DNA from: Pseudomonadota bacterium
GTDB taxonomy: Bacteria > Pseudomonadota > Gammaproteobacteria > Acidiferrobacterales > Acidiferrobacteraceae
NCBI GenBank assembly: GCA_021794595.1
Contig: JAJYQN010000096.1
Span: forward strand, 18,399-82,398
DNA length: 64,000 nt
Direction: 5' to 3'
Below, in pieces: positions 35,799 through 44,485 of this stretch. Position 1 is the stretch's first letter; the number at the start of each line of letters is the position of its first letter. The notes under the pieces were generated by a model. It was not told where the DNA came from. It did not search any database and worked only from the letters and a program-made list of their open reading frames with translations. A program made the position numbers and the translations under genes.

Positions 35799-38700
35799 GT
35801 GGATGTGACCCTCAATATCGCCGGGCCCAATGCCCTCGCCGCTTTTCGGGCGGAGCGTACGCTTCGCCAACTCCTGGCCGTGGCGCCGATTGTGGCGGTT
35901 TTTGGCCAGTATCGGCATTTTGCCTGGCTGCGCGAGCCCTTGTCGGACCCGGAAGGGCGGGTGTTGGCGGCGCTGCTTGATTACGGCAGCCCTGCTATCG
36001 TGCCCAGCGCCCCCTGCGACGAGTTTCTGGTGGTGCCGAGGCTCGGTACGATTTCCGAATGGTCGAGTAAGGCTACCGATATCGCGCAACGTTGCGGGCT
36101 TGGGAGCCTTTTGCGCCTCGAACGTGGGGTGCTGTGGTCTGTCCAGGCGGAGCGCAGCTTAACCGCCGACGAGCGGGATCGGCTCAGGCCTTTCCTCCAT
36201 GATCGGATGACAGAAAGTTTCTTGGCGAATCCGCAGGATGGGAGCGCCCTCTGGACCCCGGCAAAGCCCGCTCGCGGTTCAGCCATCGATCTTTTGGGCG
36301 GCGGACTTTCGGCCTTGGAGCAGGCCGACAAAGAGCTGGGTTTGGCCCTTTCCGAGGCGGAGCGGCGCTATCTGCTCACGACTTTTACCGGTCTCGGTCG
36401 CAACCCCACCGATGCCGAGCTCATGATGTTTGCTCAAGCGAATTCCGAGCACTGTCGTCATAAGATATTCAATGCCCAGTTTATTCTCGACGGCAAGGCT
36501 TGTGAGCGCTCGCTTTTTGCGATGATTCGCGAAACCGCGAAGGCGAGTCCCGATGGCCTGCTCAGTGCCTACGTAGACAATGCCGCGGTCATAGAGGGGG
36601 CAGCGTCCGGCACCCGCCTATTCATTGATCCGACAAGCCACCGCTATATGGTTCTCGAGGAACCGGTTCATATCCTGGCGAAAGTGGAGACCCATAATCA
36701 CCCGACTGCCATCTCGCCGTATCCGGGCGCGGCAACCGGGGCCGGGGGCGAGATTCGCGACGAGGGCGCCACCGGGCGCGGGGGTCGTCCCAAGGCGGGC
36801 CTTGCCGGTTTTTCCGTGGCCGATTTGCGGCTCCCTCAGGCCCCGCGGCCCTGGGAGGTCGATCGCGGGGCCCCGCCGCGCTTAGCGTGCGCCCTCGATA
36901 TTATGTTGGAGGCGCCGGTCGGGGCCGCGGCCTTCAATAATGAGTTTGGTCGTCCTGTCATAGCGGGCTATTTCCGATCCTTCGAGTTGGATGTGGGTGA
37001 CGTGGTCTACGGTTATCGCAAACCCATCATGCTCGCCGGCGGTATGGGGAATGTCCGCCCGGTGCATATCGAGAAGGAGACCCTGCCACCTGGGACACCG
37101 CTTGTGGTGTTGGGCGGTCCCGCGCTGATGATAGGTCTGGGCGGCGGGGCGGCGTCCAGTGTGGGGAGCGGAAGCGGCGAGGAGGAGCTGGATTTTGCGT
37201 CTGTTCAGCGTGGCAATGCCGAGATGCAGCGGCGCGCACAAGAGGTCATCGAGGCGTGTATAGCCCTTGGCCCCGAGACGCCGATCCTTTCGATTCACGA
37301 TGTCGGCGCGGGCGGCCTTTCAAACGCCTTACCGGAGTTGGTGCACGGGGCGGGCCGGGGCGGCGATATCGATCTGCGTGCGATCCCTAACGGCCAGACC
37401 CAGATGTCTCCCATGCAAATCTGGTGCAACGAGGCTCAAGAGCGCTATGTCCTGGGTATTCGCCAAGACGCGCTGCCGCTTTTCCTCGGTTTATGCGAGC
37501 GGGAGCGCTGCCCGGTTGCGGTTGTGGGCCACGTTATCGCAGAGCCGCAACTGCGGGTGCGGGACGCGCTGTTCGCAGCTGAGGGCGAGGATTCGCCTAT
37601 CGATTTACCCCTGTCCGTATTTCTGGGCGATCCTCCGCGGATGAAGCGCGAGGCCCGTACCGTCCGCCGCGCGTCGCGCGCGCTGTCCACTCGGTCGCTC
37701 GATATTCATGATGTGGTACGGCGGGTCCTGACCTTGCCGGGTGTCGCCAGTAAGGAGTTTTTGATCACGATCGGCGATCGCAGTATCTCCGGTCTCGTTT
37801 GCCGGGACCAGAGCGTGGGGCCATGGCAGGTACCGGTCGCCGATGTGGGAGTGACGGCCACCGGTTACCAGGACACGACAGGCGAGGCCCTGGCGATTGG
37901 CGAGCGTTCACCTATTGCAGTCATTGATGCTGCGGCCTCGGCGCGCATGGCTATAGGTGAGGCCTTGACCAATCTGGCCGCTGCCCGCGTGCGCCGCTTG
38001 CCGGACGTGAAGCTGTCCGCAAATTGGATGGCAAGTGCCGCGACCAAGGGCGAAGATGCCGCGCTTTTTCGGGCCGTCGAAGCGGTCGGCTTGCAGTTAT
38101 GCCCGGCGCTCGGCATCGCCATCCCGGTCGGAAAGGACTCTCTGTCCATGCGTGCCCAGTGGACGGTAGGCATGGAGAAGCGCGAGGTCCAGGCCCCGGT
38201 ATCTCTGGTCGTAACGGCCTTTGCCCCGGTCGCGGATGTACGCAAGACCCTGACCCCCCAGTGCGTACTGGAGGGCGATACCGACCTTCTTTTGGTCGAT
38301 TTCGGTCATGGCAAGGATCGTCTGGGCGGCTCTGCCCTGGCCCAGGTGTATGGTCTTGAGGGTGGGCGTCCCCCGGACCTCGATGACCCGCGCGTCCTCA
38401 AGTTATTTTTCGGTGTAGTCCAGGCCTTAAACGAGCTGGGCTTACTGCTGAGTTACCACGACCGCTCGGACGGCGGCTTGTTCGTGACCTTGTGTGAAAT
38501 GGCGTTTGCTAGCAAATGCGGCCTTGATATAGACCTGACAAATTTAGGCCTTGACCCCATGGCGGCGCTTTTTAGCGAGGAACTGGGGGCTGTATTGCAG
38601 GTCCCGCGCGTGCAGCGCGAAGGCATCCTCGGGGCTTTGAAGCAAAAAGGGCTATTACGTTATACCAAATTGATAGGAACGGTTCGTCCGGGACGGGAGA

Positions 38701-39689
38701 TCGTCGTCCGTTATTGCGGTCGGGTCTTCCTGGAGGGGGACCTCATGGCCTACGAACGACTGTGGGCGGAAACCTCGTTCCAGATGCAGGTATTGCGCGA
38801 CGAGCCGCGGAGTGCGGCCGAGGCCTATGATGCCCTTTCCGACAAGAACGACCCGGGCCTGAACGCGCACCTCACTTTTACTCTGGATCAAGCCCTGGCG
38901 CCGCACCTGATGCTGAGTAAGCCGCGCGTCGCGATTCTGCGCGAGCAGGGCGTTAACGGGCACCGCGAAATGGCCGCGGCCTTTATGGCCGCAGGCTTTG
39001 AGGCGATCGATGTCACCATGAGCGATTTACTGGCCGGCCGCGAGGTGCTGTCCGGCTTTTCCGGATTTGCGGCTTGCGGCGGATTTTCCTTTGGGGACGT
39101 GTTGGGTGCCGGAGGCGGATGGGCTAAGTCGATTCTCTTTAACGAATCCTTGAGTGCGCAGTTTGCCGAGTTCTTCGCGCGCCCCGAGACCTTCGCTCTC
39201 GGCGTCTGTAATGGTTGTCAGATGATGTCTCACCTGCGCTCCCTGATTCCGGGCGCTGAGGCGTGGCCGATCTTTGGGCGCAATCGTTCCGAACAGTTCG
39301 AATCGCGGACGGTGCTGGTGGAAGTGGCCCCGAGCCCGTCGATTTTGTTCGCTGGCATGGCCGGGGCCCGCCTGCCGGTTCCGGTGGCTCATGGCGAAGG
39401 CCGAGTCATTCTCGATACTGCGGCCCGGACATCGTTGGCGCAGACCGGGCTTATCGCCTTGCGATATGTGGATCATTACGGTCGGCCTACGGAAATCTAT
39501 CCGCGCAATCCCAACGGATCGACCGGTGGAATCACGGGCCTTACGACGCCCGATGGCCGCTTCACTGCGCTTATGCCCCATCCGGAACGCGTGGTGCGCA
39601 CGGTTACGAATTCCTGGCACCCGCGCTCGTGGGGAGAGTATGGTCCGTGGTTTGAGATGTTTCGTAACGCCCGACGTTTCGTCGGCTAG
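35799..39689 (+). CDS. purL: phosphoribosylformylglycinamidine synthase
   Basis: 1296 aa; [29 protein letters not shown], glutaminase [12 protein letters not shown]. Confidence 0.97.
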   Translation: MDVTLNIAGPNALAAFRAERTLRQLLAVAPIVAVFGQYRHFAWLREPLSDPEGRVLAALLDYGSPAIVPSAPCDEFLVVPRLGTISEWSSKATDIAQRCGLGSLLRLERGVLWSVQAERSLTADERDRLRPFLHDRMTESFLANPQDGSALWTPAKPARGSAIDLLGGGLSALEQADKELGLALSEAERRYLLTTFTGLGRNPTDAELMMFAQANSEHCRHKIFNAQFILDGKACERSLFAMIRETAKASPDGLLSAYVDNAAVIEGAASGTRLFIDPTSHRYMVLEEPVHILAKVETHNHPTAISPYPGAATGAGGEIRDEGATGRGGRPKAGLAGFSVADLRLPQAPRPWEVDRGAPPRLACALDIMLEAPVGAAAFNNEFGRPVIAGYFRSFELDVGDVVYGYRKPIMLAGGMGNVRPVHIEKETLPPGTPLVVLGGPALMIGLGGGAASSVGSGSGEEELDFASVQRGNAEMQRRAQEVIEACIALGPETPILSIHDVGAGGLSNALPELVHGAGRGGDIDLRAIPNGQTQMSPMQIWCNEAQERYVLGIRQDALPLFLGLCERERCPVAVVGHVIAEPQLRVRDALFAAEGEDSPIDLPLSVFLGDPPRMKREARTVRRASRALSTRSLDIHDVVRRVLTLPGVASKEFLITIGDRSISGLVCRDQSVGPWQVPVADVGVTATGYQDTTGEALAIGERSPIAVIDAAASARMAIGEALTNLAAARVRRLPDVKLSANWMASAATKGEDAALFRAVEAVGLQLCPALGIAIPVGKDSLSMRAQWTVGMEKREVQAPVSLVVTAFAPVADVRKTLTPQCVLEGDTDLLLVDFGHGKDRLGGSALAQVYGLEGGRPPDLDDPRVLKLFFGVVQALNELGLLLSYHDRSDGGLFVTLCEMAFASKCGLDIDLTNLGLDPMAALFSEELGAVLQVPRVQREGILGALKQKGLLRYTKLIGTVRPGREIVVRYCGRVFLEGDLMAYERLWAETSFQMQVLRDEPRSAAEAYDALSDKNDPGLNAHLTFTLDQALAPHLMLSKPRVAILREQGVNGHREMAAAFMAAGFEAIDVTMSDLLAGREVLSGFSGFAACGGFSFGDVLGAGGGWAKSILFNESLSAQFAEFFARPETFALGVCNGCQMMSHLRSLIPGAEAWPIFGRNRSEQFESRTVLVEVAPSPSILFAGMAGARLPVPVAHGEGRVILDTAARTSLAQTGLIALRYVDHYGRPTEIYPRNPNGSTGGITGLTTPDGRFTALMPHPERVVRTVTNSWHPRSWGEYGPWFEMFRNARRFVG

Positions 39690-40708
39690 GAACGCCGCGC
39701 AAACAAAGCGCCTATGAGCTGGTCTTTAGTGAGGCCGATGGCGGCGATATCGGGGAGATGGGTGCGCAGGGTCGAGGCTTGGAATGCGAGTCCGACCAGG
39801 CGGTCTAAGGTCGGCGCGCCTGCTGAGATCCCAGGACCTGAAAGGTTTATGGCGCTGATATGTCCCTCGCGAACGGTCACCGAGACCAAGATGGACCCGC
39901 CGGGACCCTTGAGTGCGCGCTGGCAAAGATAAAGGCCCTCGCGAACCTTAAAGAGTGCCGTGGGTTCGGTCTCGTCGGATAAGACGGTCTCTGGCGCACT
40001 GAGCTCGGTCGCGACTTCTCGGGCCTTGGCCAGGAGTCGCTGCGGGGTGCGGGCCTCGCTTAAGCCCCCGACAAGGGGGGCGAAGGCCTGTGCGAGGCCG
40101 CGTTTTACGGCCTGAACGGAGGGGCGGTTCCCGGTTTCTTGCGTGATCGAGGTCAGGTGGTCGGTCAGGGCCGATTTCAATGGGGTACGCAAATCCTCGT
40201 TTGGCAGTTGCACAATCCGGTGCATGAGTTCGATGTCGAAGTCTATAAGTATGCTGCCCACGAAACAAAAGTAGCCGTTGATGTCGCCGGCCCCTTGGCC
40301 CGCTATTTTGCGTCCATCGCCTGTGACGATATCGTTTATGGGGCGAAGCGTCGCCCTGATCCCCAGGTCGCGGTAGACGCGGATCGGCGCCTTCGAGAGA
40401 TGTGCGTAGGCCTCGTCCACGCGGCTCGGGATCGGGACATGGGGCCGCTTTATGACCAGCGTGTAAAACACCTGACCCGGTCCGAGAAGGACCATGCCGC
40501 CCCCGGTTTCTCGACGCATCACGGGGATACTCTGTTTTTCGCAATAATCTCGATTCACGGTGGTGGGCGCGTCATCGAAAAATCCGAGGCTCACGAAGGG
40601 GCGCGCGGGCTCTATCAAGATAAGGCCTTCCTGCCCCAGGCGCGCGAGCGCGTGGAAGTAGGCGATAGGAAGGATGCCGCTATTGTCTGCGGGCTGAAGG
40701 AGTTGCAC
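39686..40708 (-). CDS. lipoate-protein ligase family protein
   Basis: [55 protein letters not shown] 40708 chosen as start because the longer ORF overlaps the divergent regulator. Confidence 0.88.
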   Translation of the reverse strand: MQLLQPADNSGILPIAYFHALARLGQEGLILIEPARPFVSLGFFDDAPTTVNRDYCEKQSIPVMRRETGGGMVLLGPGQVFYTLVIKRPHVPIPSRVDEAYAHLSKAPIRVYRDLGIRATLRPINDIVTGDGRKIAGQGAGDINGYFCFVGSILIDFDIELMHRIVQLPNEDLRTPLKSALTDHLTSITQETGNRPSVQAVKRGLAQAFAPLVGGLSEARTPQRLLAKAREVATELSAPETVLSDETEPTALFKVREGLYLCQRALKGPGGSILVSVTVREGHISAINLSGPGISAGAPTLDRLVGLAFQASTLRTHLPDIAAIGLTKDQLIGALFARRS

Positions 40709-40773
40709 GGCGCGGTCCTTGGCGTGTAGGGTCTCGGATATCCCTTTATTGTACAGGGGCGGGAGGATTTGCG

Positions 40774-41457
40774 ATGCATGAGGATCGGGAGGCCATTCAT
40801 AAGGCGCCGCTCTTTTCCGGCTTGTTCGCAGAAGAGCTGGACGGTTTGCTGATCCACGCGCGGACACGGCAAATCAAGCCGCACGAGGTCATCTTTGCCG
40901 AAGGGGATAAGGCCGGGGCCTTCTATTTTATCGCGATGGGCGCGGTACGCCTTTATCGCCTGTCGGCGCGCGGCGACGAGAAGGTAATCGAGATCCTCAT
41001 GGCCGGTTCGACCTTCGCCGAGGCTGTCGTGTTTTTGGGGGGCCGGTACCCGGTTTATGCCGCGGCGCTCTCCGAGACCCGGCTTGTCGAGATTCCGATT
41101 GGCGATTTTACCCGTACGCTCAAGGCCAACGGGGGCATGGCCCTGCGCATGTTGGCGGGCATCAGTATGCGTCTGCACCAACTGATTAACGATGTACAGT
41201 CTCTCACCTTGGAGACCGCTGGCCAGAGGGTGGCAGCCTATCTGTTGGAACAGTCACCGCCCGATGCCCAGTCTGCGGACGTCCACATGGTTATCCATAA
41301 GAACGTCATCGCCTCACGCCTGGGCGTGAAGGCCGAGACCTTTTCGCGGGTCTTGGCGACCCTGCGGGATTTGGGGTTGATCACAGTGTCCGGTAACGAT
41401 ATCCATATCGTGGATCGCCCCGGCCTTGAAAGGTGGCGCGCCAGCGTGGGGACTTGA
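40774..41457 (+). CDS. Crp/FNR superfamily regulator, DNR-like, cysteine-free
   Basis: cNMP-binding fold plus HTH IASRLGVKAETFSRVLATLRDLGLI with E-xx-SR recognition motif; no Cys in the protein. Confidence 0.92.
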   Translation: MHEDREAIHKAPLFSGLFAEELDGLLIHARTRQIKPHEVIFAEGDKAGAFYFIAMGAVRLYRLSARGDEKVIEILMAGSTFAEAVVFLGGRYPVYAAALSETRLVEIPIGDFTRTLKANGGMALRMLAGISMRLHQLINDVQSLTLETAGQRVAAYLLEQSPPDAQSADVHMVIHKNVIASRLGVKAETFSRVLATLRDLGLITVSGNDIHIVDRPGLERWRASVGT

Positions 41458-41467
41458 CCGGCGTCAA
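41454..41467. promoter_or_regulatory. FNR/DNR-type operator upstream of lipoate-binding protein gene
   Basis: TTGAC-CGGC-GTCAA. Confidence 0.65.
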
Positions 41468-41515
41468 GGCCGATCATTTTTAGGCAAGGGTAGACTCATT
41501 TTTAAGGAGTCCCTT

Positions 41516-41965
41516 ATGACCGAATACCGTGGATGCGAGTTACCAGAGGACCTCTTTTACGACCTTGATTACGTGTGGGCCCGGCCGGACGAGGACGGCC
41601 TTGTCGTTCTTGGTATCACGGATGCGGCCCAGACCATGGCCGGCCGAGTCCAAAAGATTCGCCTCAAAAAAGTCGGCACCCACTTGAATAAGGGGCGTCA
41701 CGTCGCAACCCTGGAAAGCGGGAAGTGGGCGGGCGGCGTGCCCTGCCCCTTCGAAGGTATTGTCGAGGCGGTCAACGACTCGGTGCTGGCGATGCCCCAC
41801 CTTGTCAATATCGGGCCTTATACCGACGCGTGGCTTGCCAAGGTACGGCCGCTCGAGCCGGCCACGGCCTTCGATGGCCTCACCACCGGGGCGGCGGCCA
41901 TGGCGGCGCTGCGGGCGTGGTTGGACCGCTATGATGTGCAGTGCATGCGCTGCGCTGAGCCGTAA
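41516..41965 (+). CDS. GcvH-like lipoate-binding protein (LbpA-type candidate)
   Basis: VVLGITDAAQTMAGRVQKIRLKKVGTHLNKGRHVATLESGKWAGGVPCPFEGIVEAVNDSV; ESGK places a Lys at the lipoylation position. Confidence 0.85.
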   Translation: MTEYRGCELPEDLFYDLDYVWARPDEDGLVVLGITDAAQTMAGRVQKIRLKKVGTHLNKGRHVATLESGKWAGGVPCPFEGIVEAVNDSVLAMPHLVNIGPYTDAWLAKVRPLEPATAFDGLTTGAAAMAALRAWLDRYDVQCMRCAEP

Positions 41966-41979
41966 ACGGTAAAAGTCGG

Positions 41980-42009
41980 GTCGTCTGTCTGGGCGCCGAT
42001 TCAGACGAC
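41980..42009. terminator. hairpin after lipoate-binding protein gene
   Basis: GTCGTCTG-14 nt-CAGACGAC. Confidence 0.4.
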
Positions 42010-42041
42010 GGTCGGCGTAGCCACGAGCTACAGGAGGCGGT

Positions 42042-42563
42042 GTGCAGATAAGGGAGTGGGGGACGCCTGGGGCTGGTCCGGGCTTTGATGATCCCTTAGG
42101 CTTACTCGCGGCCTGTCATGACCGCATTATGGCGCACTGCGCGACCCTCGTTCGTCTTGAGGGTCATGCGCGGGCTCGCGGATTCGACGCCGAGGCCTGT
42201 ACCGCGTCCGAACGGGTGATGCAATATTTTGCAAAGGCCGGGCGTTGGCACCATGAGGACGAGGAGCAGGATCTCGTGCCGCGGCTTAAAGTCCATGCCG
42301 ATGAGGCCCTGCTGTTGCTCCTTGTGAGGCTCATGGCCGAGCACCGCGCCCTGGAGGCGGCCTATGCGCCACTCCACAAGGCCTTGGTGGCAAGAGACCC
42401 CGAACTCAGAGTCGGGCCCTACGTAAGCCTCATGCGCGCCCACGTGGCGGCTGAGAATGCCGAGGTGTTACCGGTCGCGCGGGCCTTGCTCACCCCAGAG
42501 GAGATCGCGCAATTGGGGGCGGCTATGGCGAGGCGCCGGGGGGTCCGGCAAGGCGCGAGATGA
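42042..42563 (+). CDS. hemerythrin domain-containing protein
   Basis: ACHDRIMAHCATLVRLEGHA...RWHHEDEEQDLVPRL...LMAEHRALEAAY; His/Glu spacing of hemerythrin HHE domains. Confidence 0.85.
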   Translation: MQIREWGTPGAGPGFDDPLGLLAACHDRIMAHCATLVRLEGHARARGFDAEACTASERVMQYFAKAGRWHHEDEEQDLVPRLKVHADEALLLLLVRLMAEHRALEAAYAPLHKALVARDPELRVGPYVSLMRAHVAAENAEVLPVARALLTPEEIAQLGAAMARRRGVRQGAR

Positions 42564-42978
42564 CGTCTTCGGGACTGAGGATCAGGGGGCTTACCATGGG
42601 ATAGAGCTCGGTTTCCTCCTTTTCGTCGTGATGAATGAGGATCTGGGCGACCGTACCCATAAGCGCGGAGGCCTCGGCGGAGTCATGGTCGGCGATGGTT
42701 TCGCCGATCTCTTCAAAAAACCCCCGCAGGTCACGGTGGCCCTTGCGTAAGATCCCGGTGGTCGGGTTCTCCTGGCCGTAGCGAGCCTCATAGACCGGGA
42801 AAAGCCTTTCCTCTTCCGTTGTCATATGGATCTCTATGGCATCCCAAAACCTACGAAAGGCCCCCGGTGCCGTCTCCCAATCGGCCTTATCGACCGCCTG
42901 ATGGGCGGCGCTGAACGCCTCATCTAGAAATCGGTGATGCTCGGTAAAGCCCTCCAAAAGGGTGCGTGTTGTGCTCAT
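42523..42978 (-). CDS. hemerythrin domain-containing protein
   Basis: TEHHRFLDEAF...IEIHMTTEEERLFPVYE...GHRDLRGFFEE...LIHHDEKEETELYPM. Confidence 0.85.
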   Translation of the reverse strand: MSTTRTLLEGFTEHHRFLDEAFSAAHQAVDKADWETAPGAFRRFWDAIEIHMTTEEERLFPVYEARYGQENPTTGILRKGHRDLRGFFEEIGETIADHDSAEASALMGTVAQILIHHDEKEETELYPMVSPLILSPEDVISRLAGPPGASP

Positions 42979-43040
42979 CAGATACCCCTCCCGACGCAGG
43001 TCTGTTTGAGGCTATTGTCCCTAAGGGGCCGCCGTTATCC

Positions 43041-43054
43041 TTGACCGTAGTCAA
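43041..43054. promoter_or_regulatory. FNR/DNR-type operator in divergent intergenic region
   Basis: TTGAC-CGTA-GTCAA. Confidence 0.65.
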
Positions 43055-43113
43055 GGAGCAAGTCGCGCGCGGCGCCGTATCCTGGGACCGTCTCGGAAAC
43101 GAGGAGGGGGAAT

Positions 43114-43362
43114 ATGGAAGTCCGATTGCTGGTATCGAAGTGGTGTCCTGTGTGTCCGCAGGCCGAGGTGGTTTGGGCCGAAGTGGCTCGCCGCCGCTCT
43201 ATCGATTACGCGGTCCTCGATATCGCCGATCCCGTTGGACGCGCCCTTGTCGCCGGCCTGCGCATTCGCACCGTGCCGGCGATCGTGGTGGACGGGAAGC
43301 TGACCGCCGTCGGTGTGCAGTCGCTCGGGGATGCCCTGAAAATGGTCAGCGAGGCGGCTTAA
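43114..43362 (+). CDS. thioredoxin/glutaredoxin-like protein
   Basis: LVSKWCPVCPQAEVVWAE...IRTVPAIVVDGKL; CPVC redox motif and cis-Pro. Confidence 0.85.
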   Translation: MEVRLLVSKWCPVCPQAEVVWAEVARRRSIDYAVLDIADPVGRALVAGLRIRTVPAIVVDGKLTAVGVQSLGDALKMVSEAA

Positions 43363-43369
43363 GGTCGTC

Positions 43370-43717
43370 ATGGTCAGGGTCCGGCGGGTGTATGATCCAC
43401 CGGTCGTGGGCGAGGGCGTTTGGCTGCTGGTAGACAGAGTGTGGCCGCGGGGCCTGAGCCGGGCCCAAGCGGGATTGGCGGCCTGGTACAAGGAACTTGC
43501 GCCATCGACTGAGCTGAGGCGCTGGTTTGGGCGCGACCCCAAACGATTTAGTGAGTTTCGGTGCCGATATCAAGATGATCTGCGGGAGAAAGGTGACCTC
43601 ATGGAAGATCTCGCCGCTTGGGTACGTCACGGCGACGTTGTTCTAGTTTGTGCCCCTTCCGACGTGCAGCACAATAATGCCATCGTTCTTCGTGACGCTC
43701 TGCAAACGTGGCTTTAA
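43370..43717 (+). CDS. DUF488 family protein
   Basis: VWLLVDRVWPRGLSRAQAGLAAWYKELAPSTELRRWFG...DPKRFSEFRCRY. Confidence 0.88.
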   Translation: MVRVRRVYDPPVVGEGVWLLVDRVWPRGLSRAQAGLAAWYKELAPSTELRRWFGRDPKRFSEFRCRYQDDLREKGDLMEDLAAWVRHGDVVLVCAPSDVQHNNAIVLRDALQTWL

Positions 43718-44172
43718 AGGAAACGCTCTTCCTCGTCCTGCTGGCCATCCATCTCGTGGCTGCCGCGATCTGGGTGGGCGGTCTCCTATTTTTCATATTC
43801 GCGGTCGTGCCTGCCGCTCGGACGGCTCCGGATGCCGACATTCCGGCTCGCTTGGGGCGGGCGTTTCGCCCCGTGGCCTGGGTCGCCCTTGGGACATTAG
43901 TGGTCACTGGCCCTTTGCTCTTGTTTATCCAAGGGCTCGGGGCAGCTGTGCTGCGTCTTGGGTTTTGGCGCAGCCCCTTTGGCGTGACGTTGGGGGTCAA
44001 AGTGATCCTGGTAGTCACGGTCCTGGCGCTGACTTTGTGGCACGATATCGTTTTGGGACCACGCTCCCAGATGGTCTCTGATCCTGGCCCCTCGCGCCGC
44101 GTGGGCCGCGCCATAGGCCTTCTTTCTCTGGTCATTTTTCTAGCCGGTATGGCCCTGGCTCAGGGATTCTAG
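43708..44172 (+). CDS. CopD-like integral membrane protein
   Basis: LLAIHLVAAAIWVGGLLFFIFAVVPA with His in TM, four TM stretches. Confidence 0.65.
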   Translation: MALKETLFLVLLAIHLVAAAIWVGGLLFFIFAVVPAARTAPDADIPARLGRAFRPVAWVALGTLVVTGPLLLFIQGLGAAVLRLGFWRSPFGVTLGVKVILVVTVLALTLWHDIVLGPRSQMVSDPGPSRRVGRAIGLLSLVIFLAGMALAQGF

Positions 44173-44485
44173 TTGAGGTGTGGCGCGACCAAATGTCCCG
44201 GGCGCTTCACCGATGGCAAGGCGTTCCCTTGATCTCTGGATACAAACGCGAGAAAGCAATCGAGAGCCATCAGCCATCGCCGGGTATTCGCGCCATTGAT
44301 GGACCCTCCTGAAAAAGACCGGGGTTCGGGCGGGCGGCAATAAGGGGTGACGGACTCGCGTGTCCAAAGAGGCAAGAGTCCGATCCCCTGTCTTCCCCGC
44401 ACTGGCGATTGCCTTCCGCCGTCCCCGACCTATTCCCATTGACGCGCTTCACGATATGGCCAACCCGGGCTAGGCGACACATCAC

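Noticed and set aside
42966-43433. 155-aa plus-strand ORF in the hemerythrin/thioredoxin intergenic region
   Set aside because: Overlaps the thioredoxin-like gene in another frame and spans the FNR-type site; Arg-rich out-of-frame translation.
44140-44439. 99-aa minus-strand ORF downstream of the GGDEF/EAL gene
   Set aside because: Overlaps the CopD-like gene end and a strong hairpin; composition does not look like a real protein.
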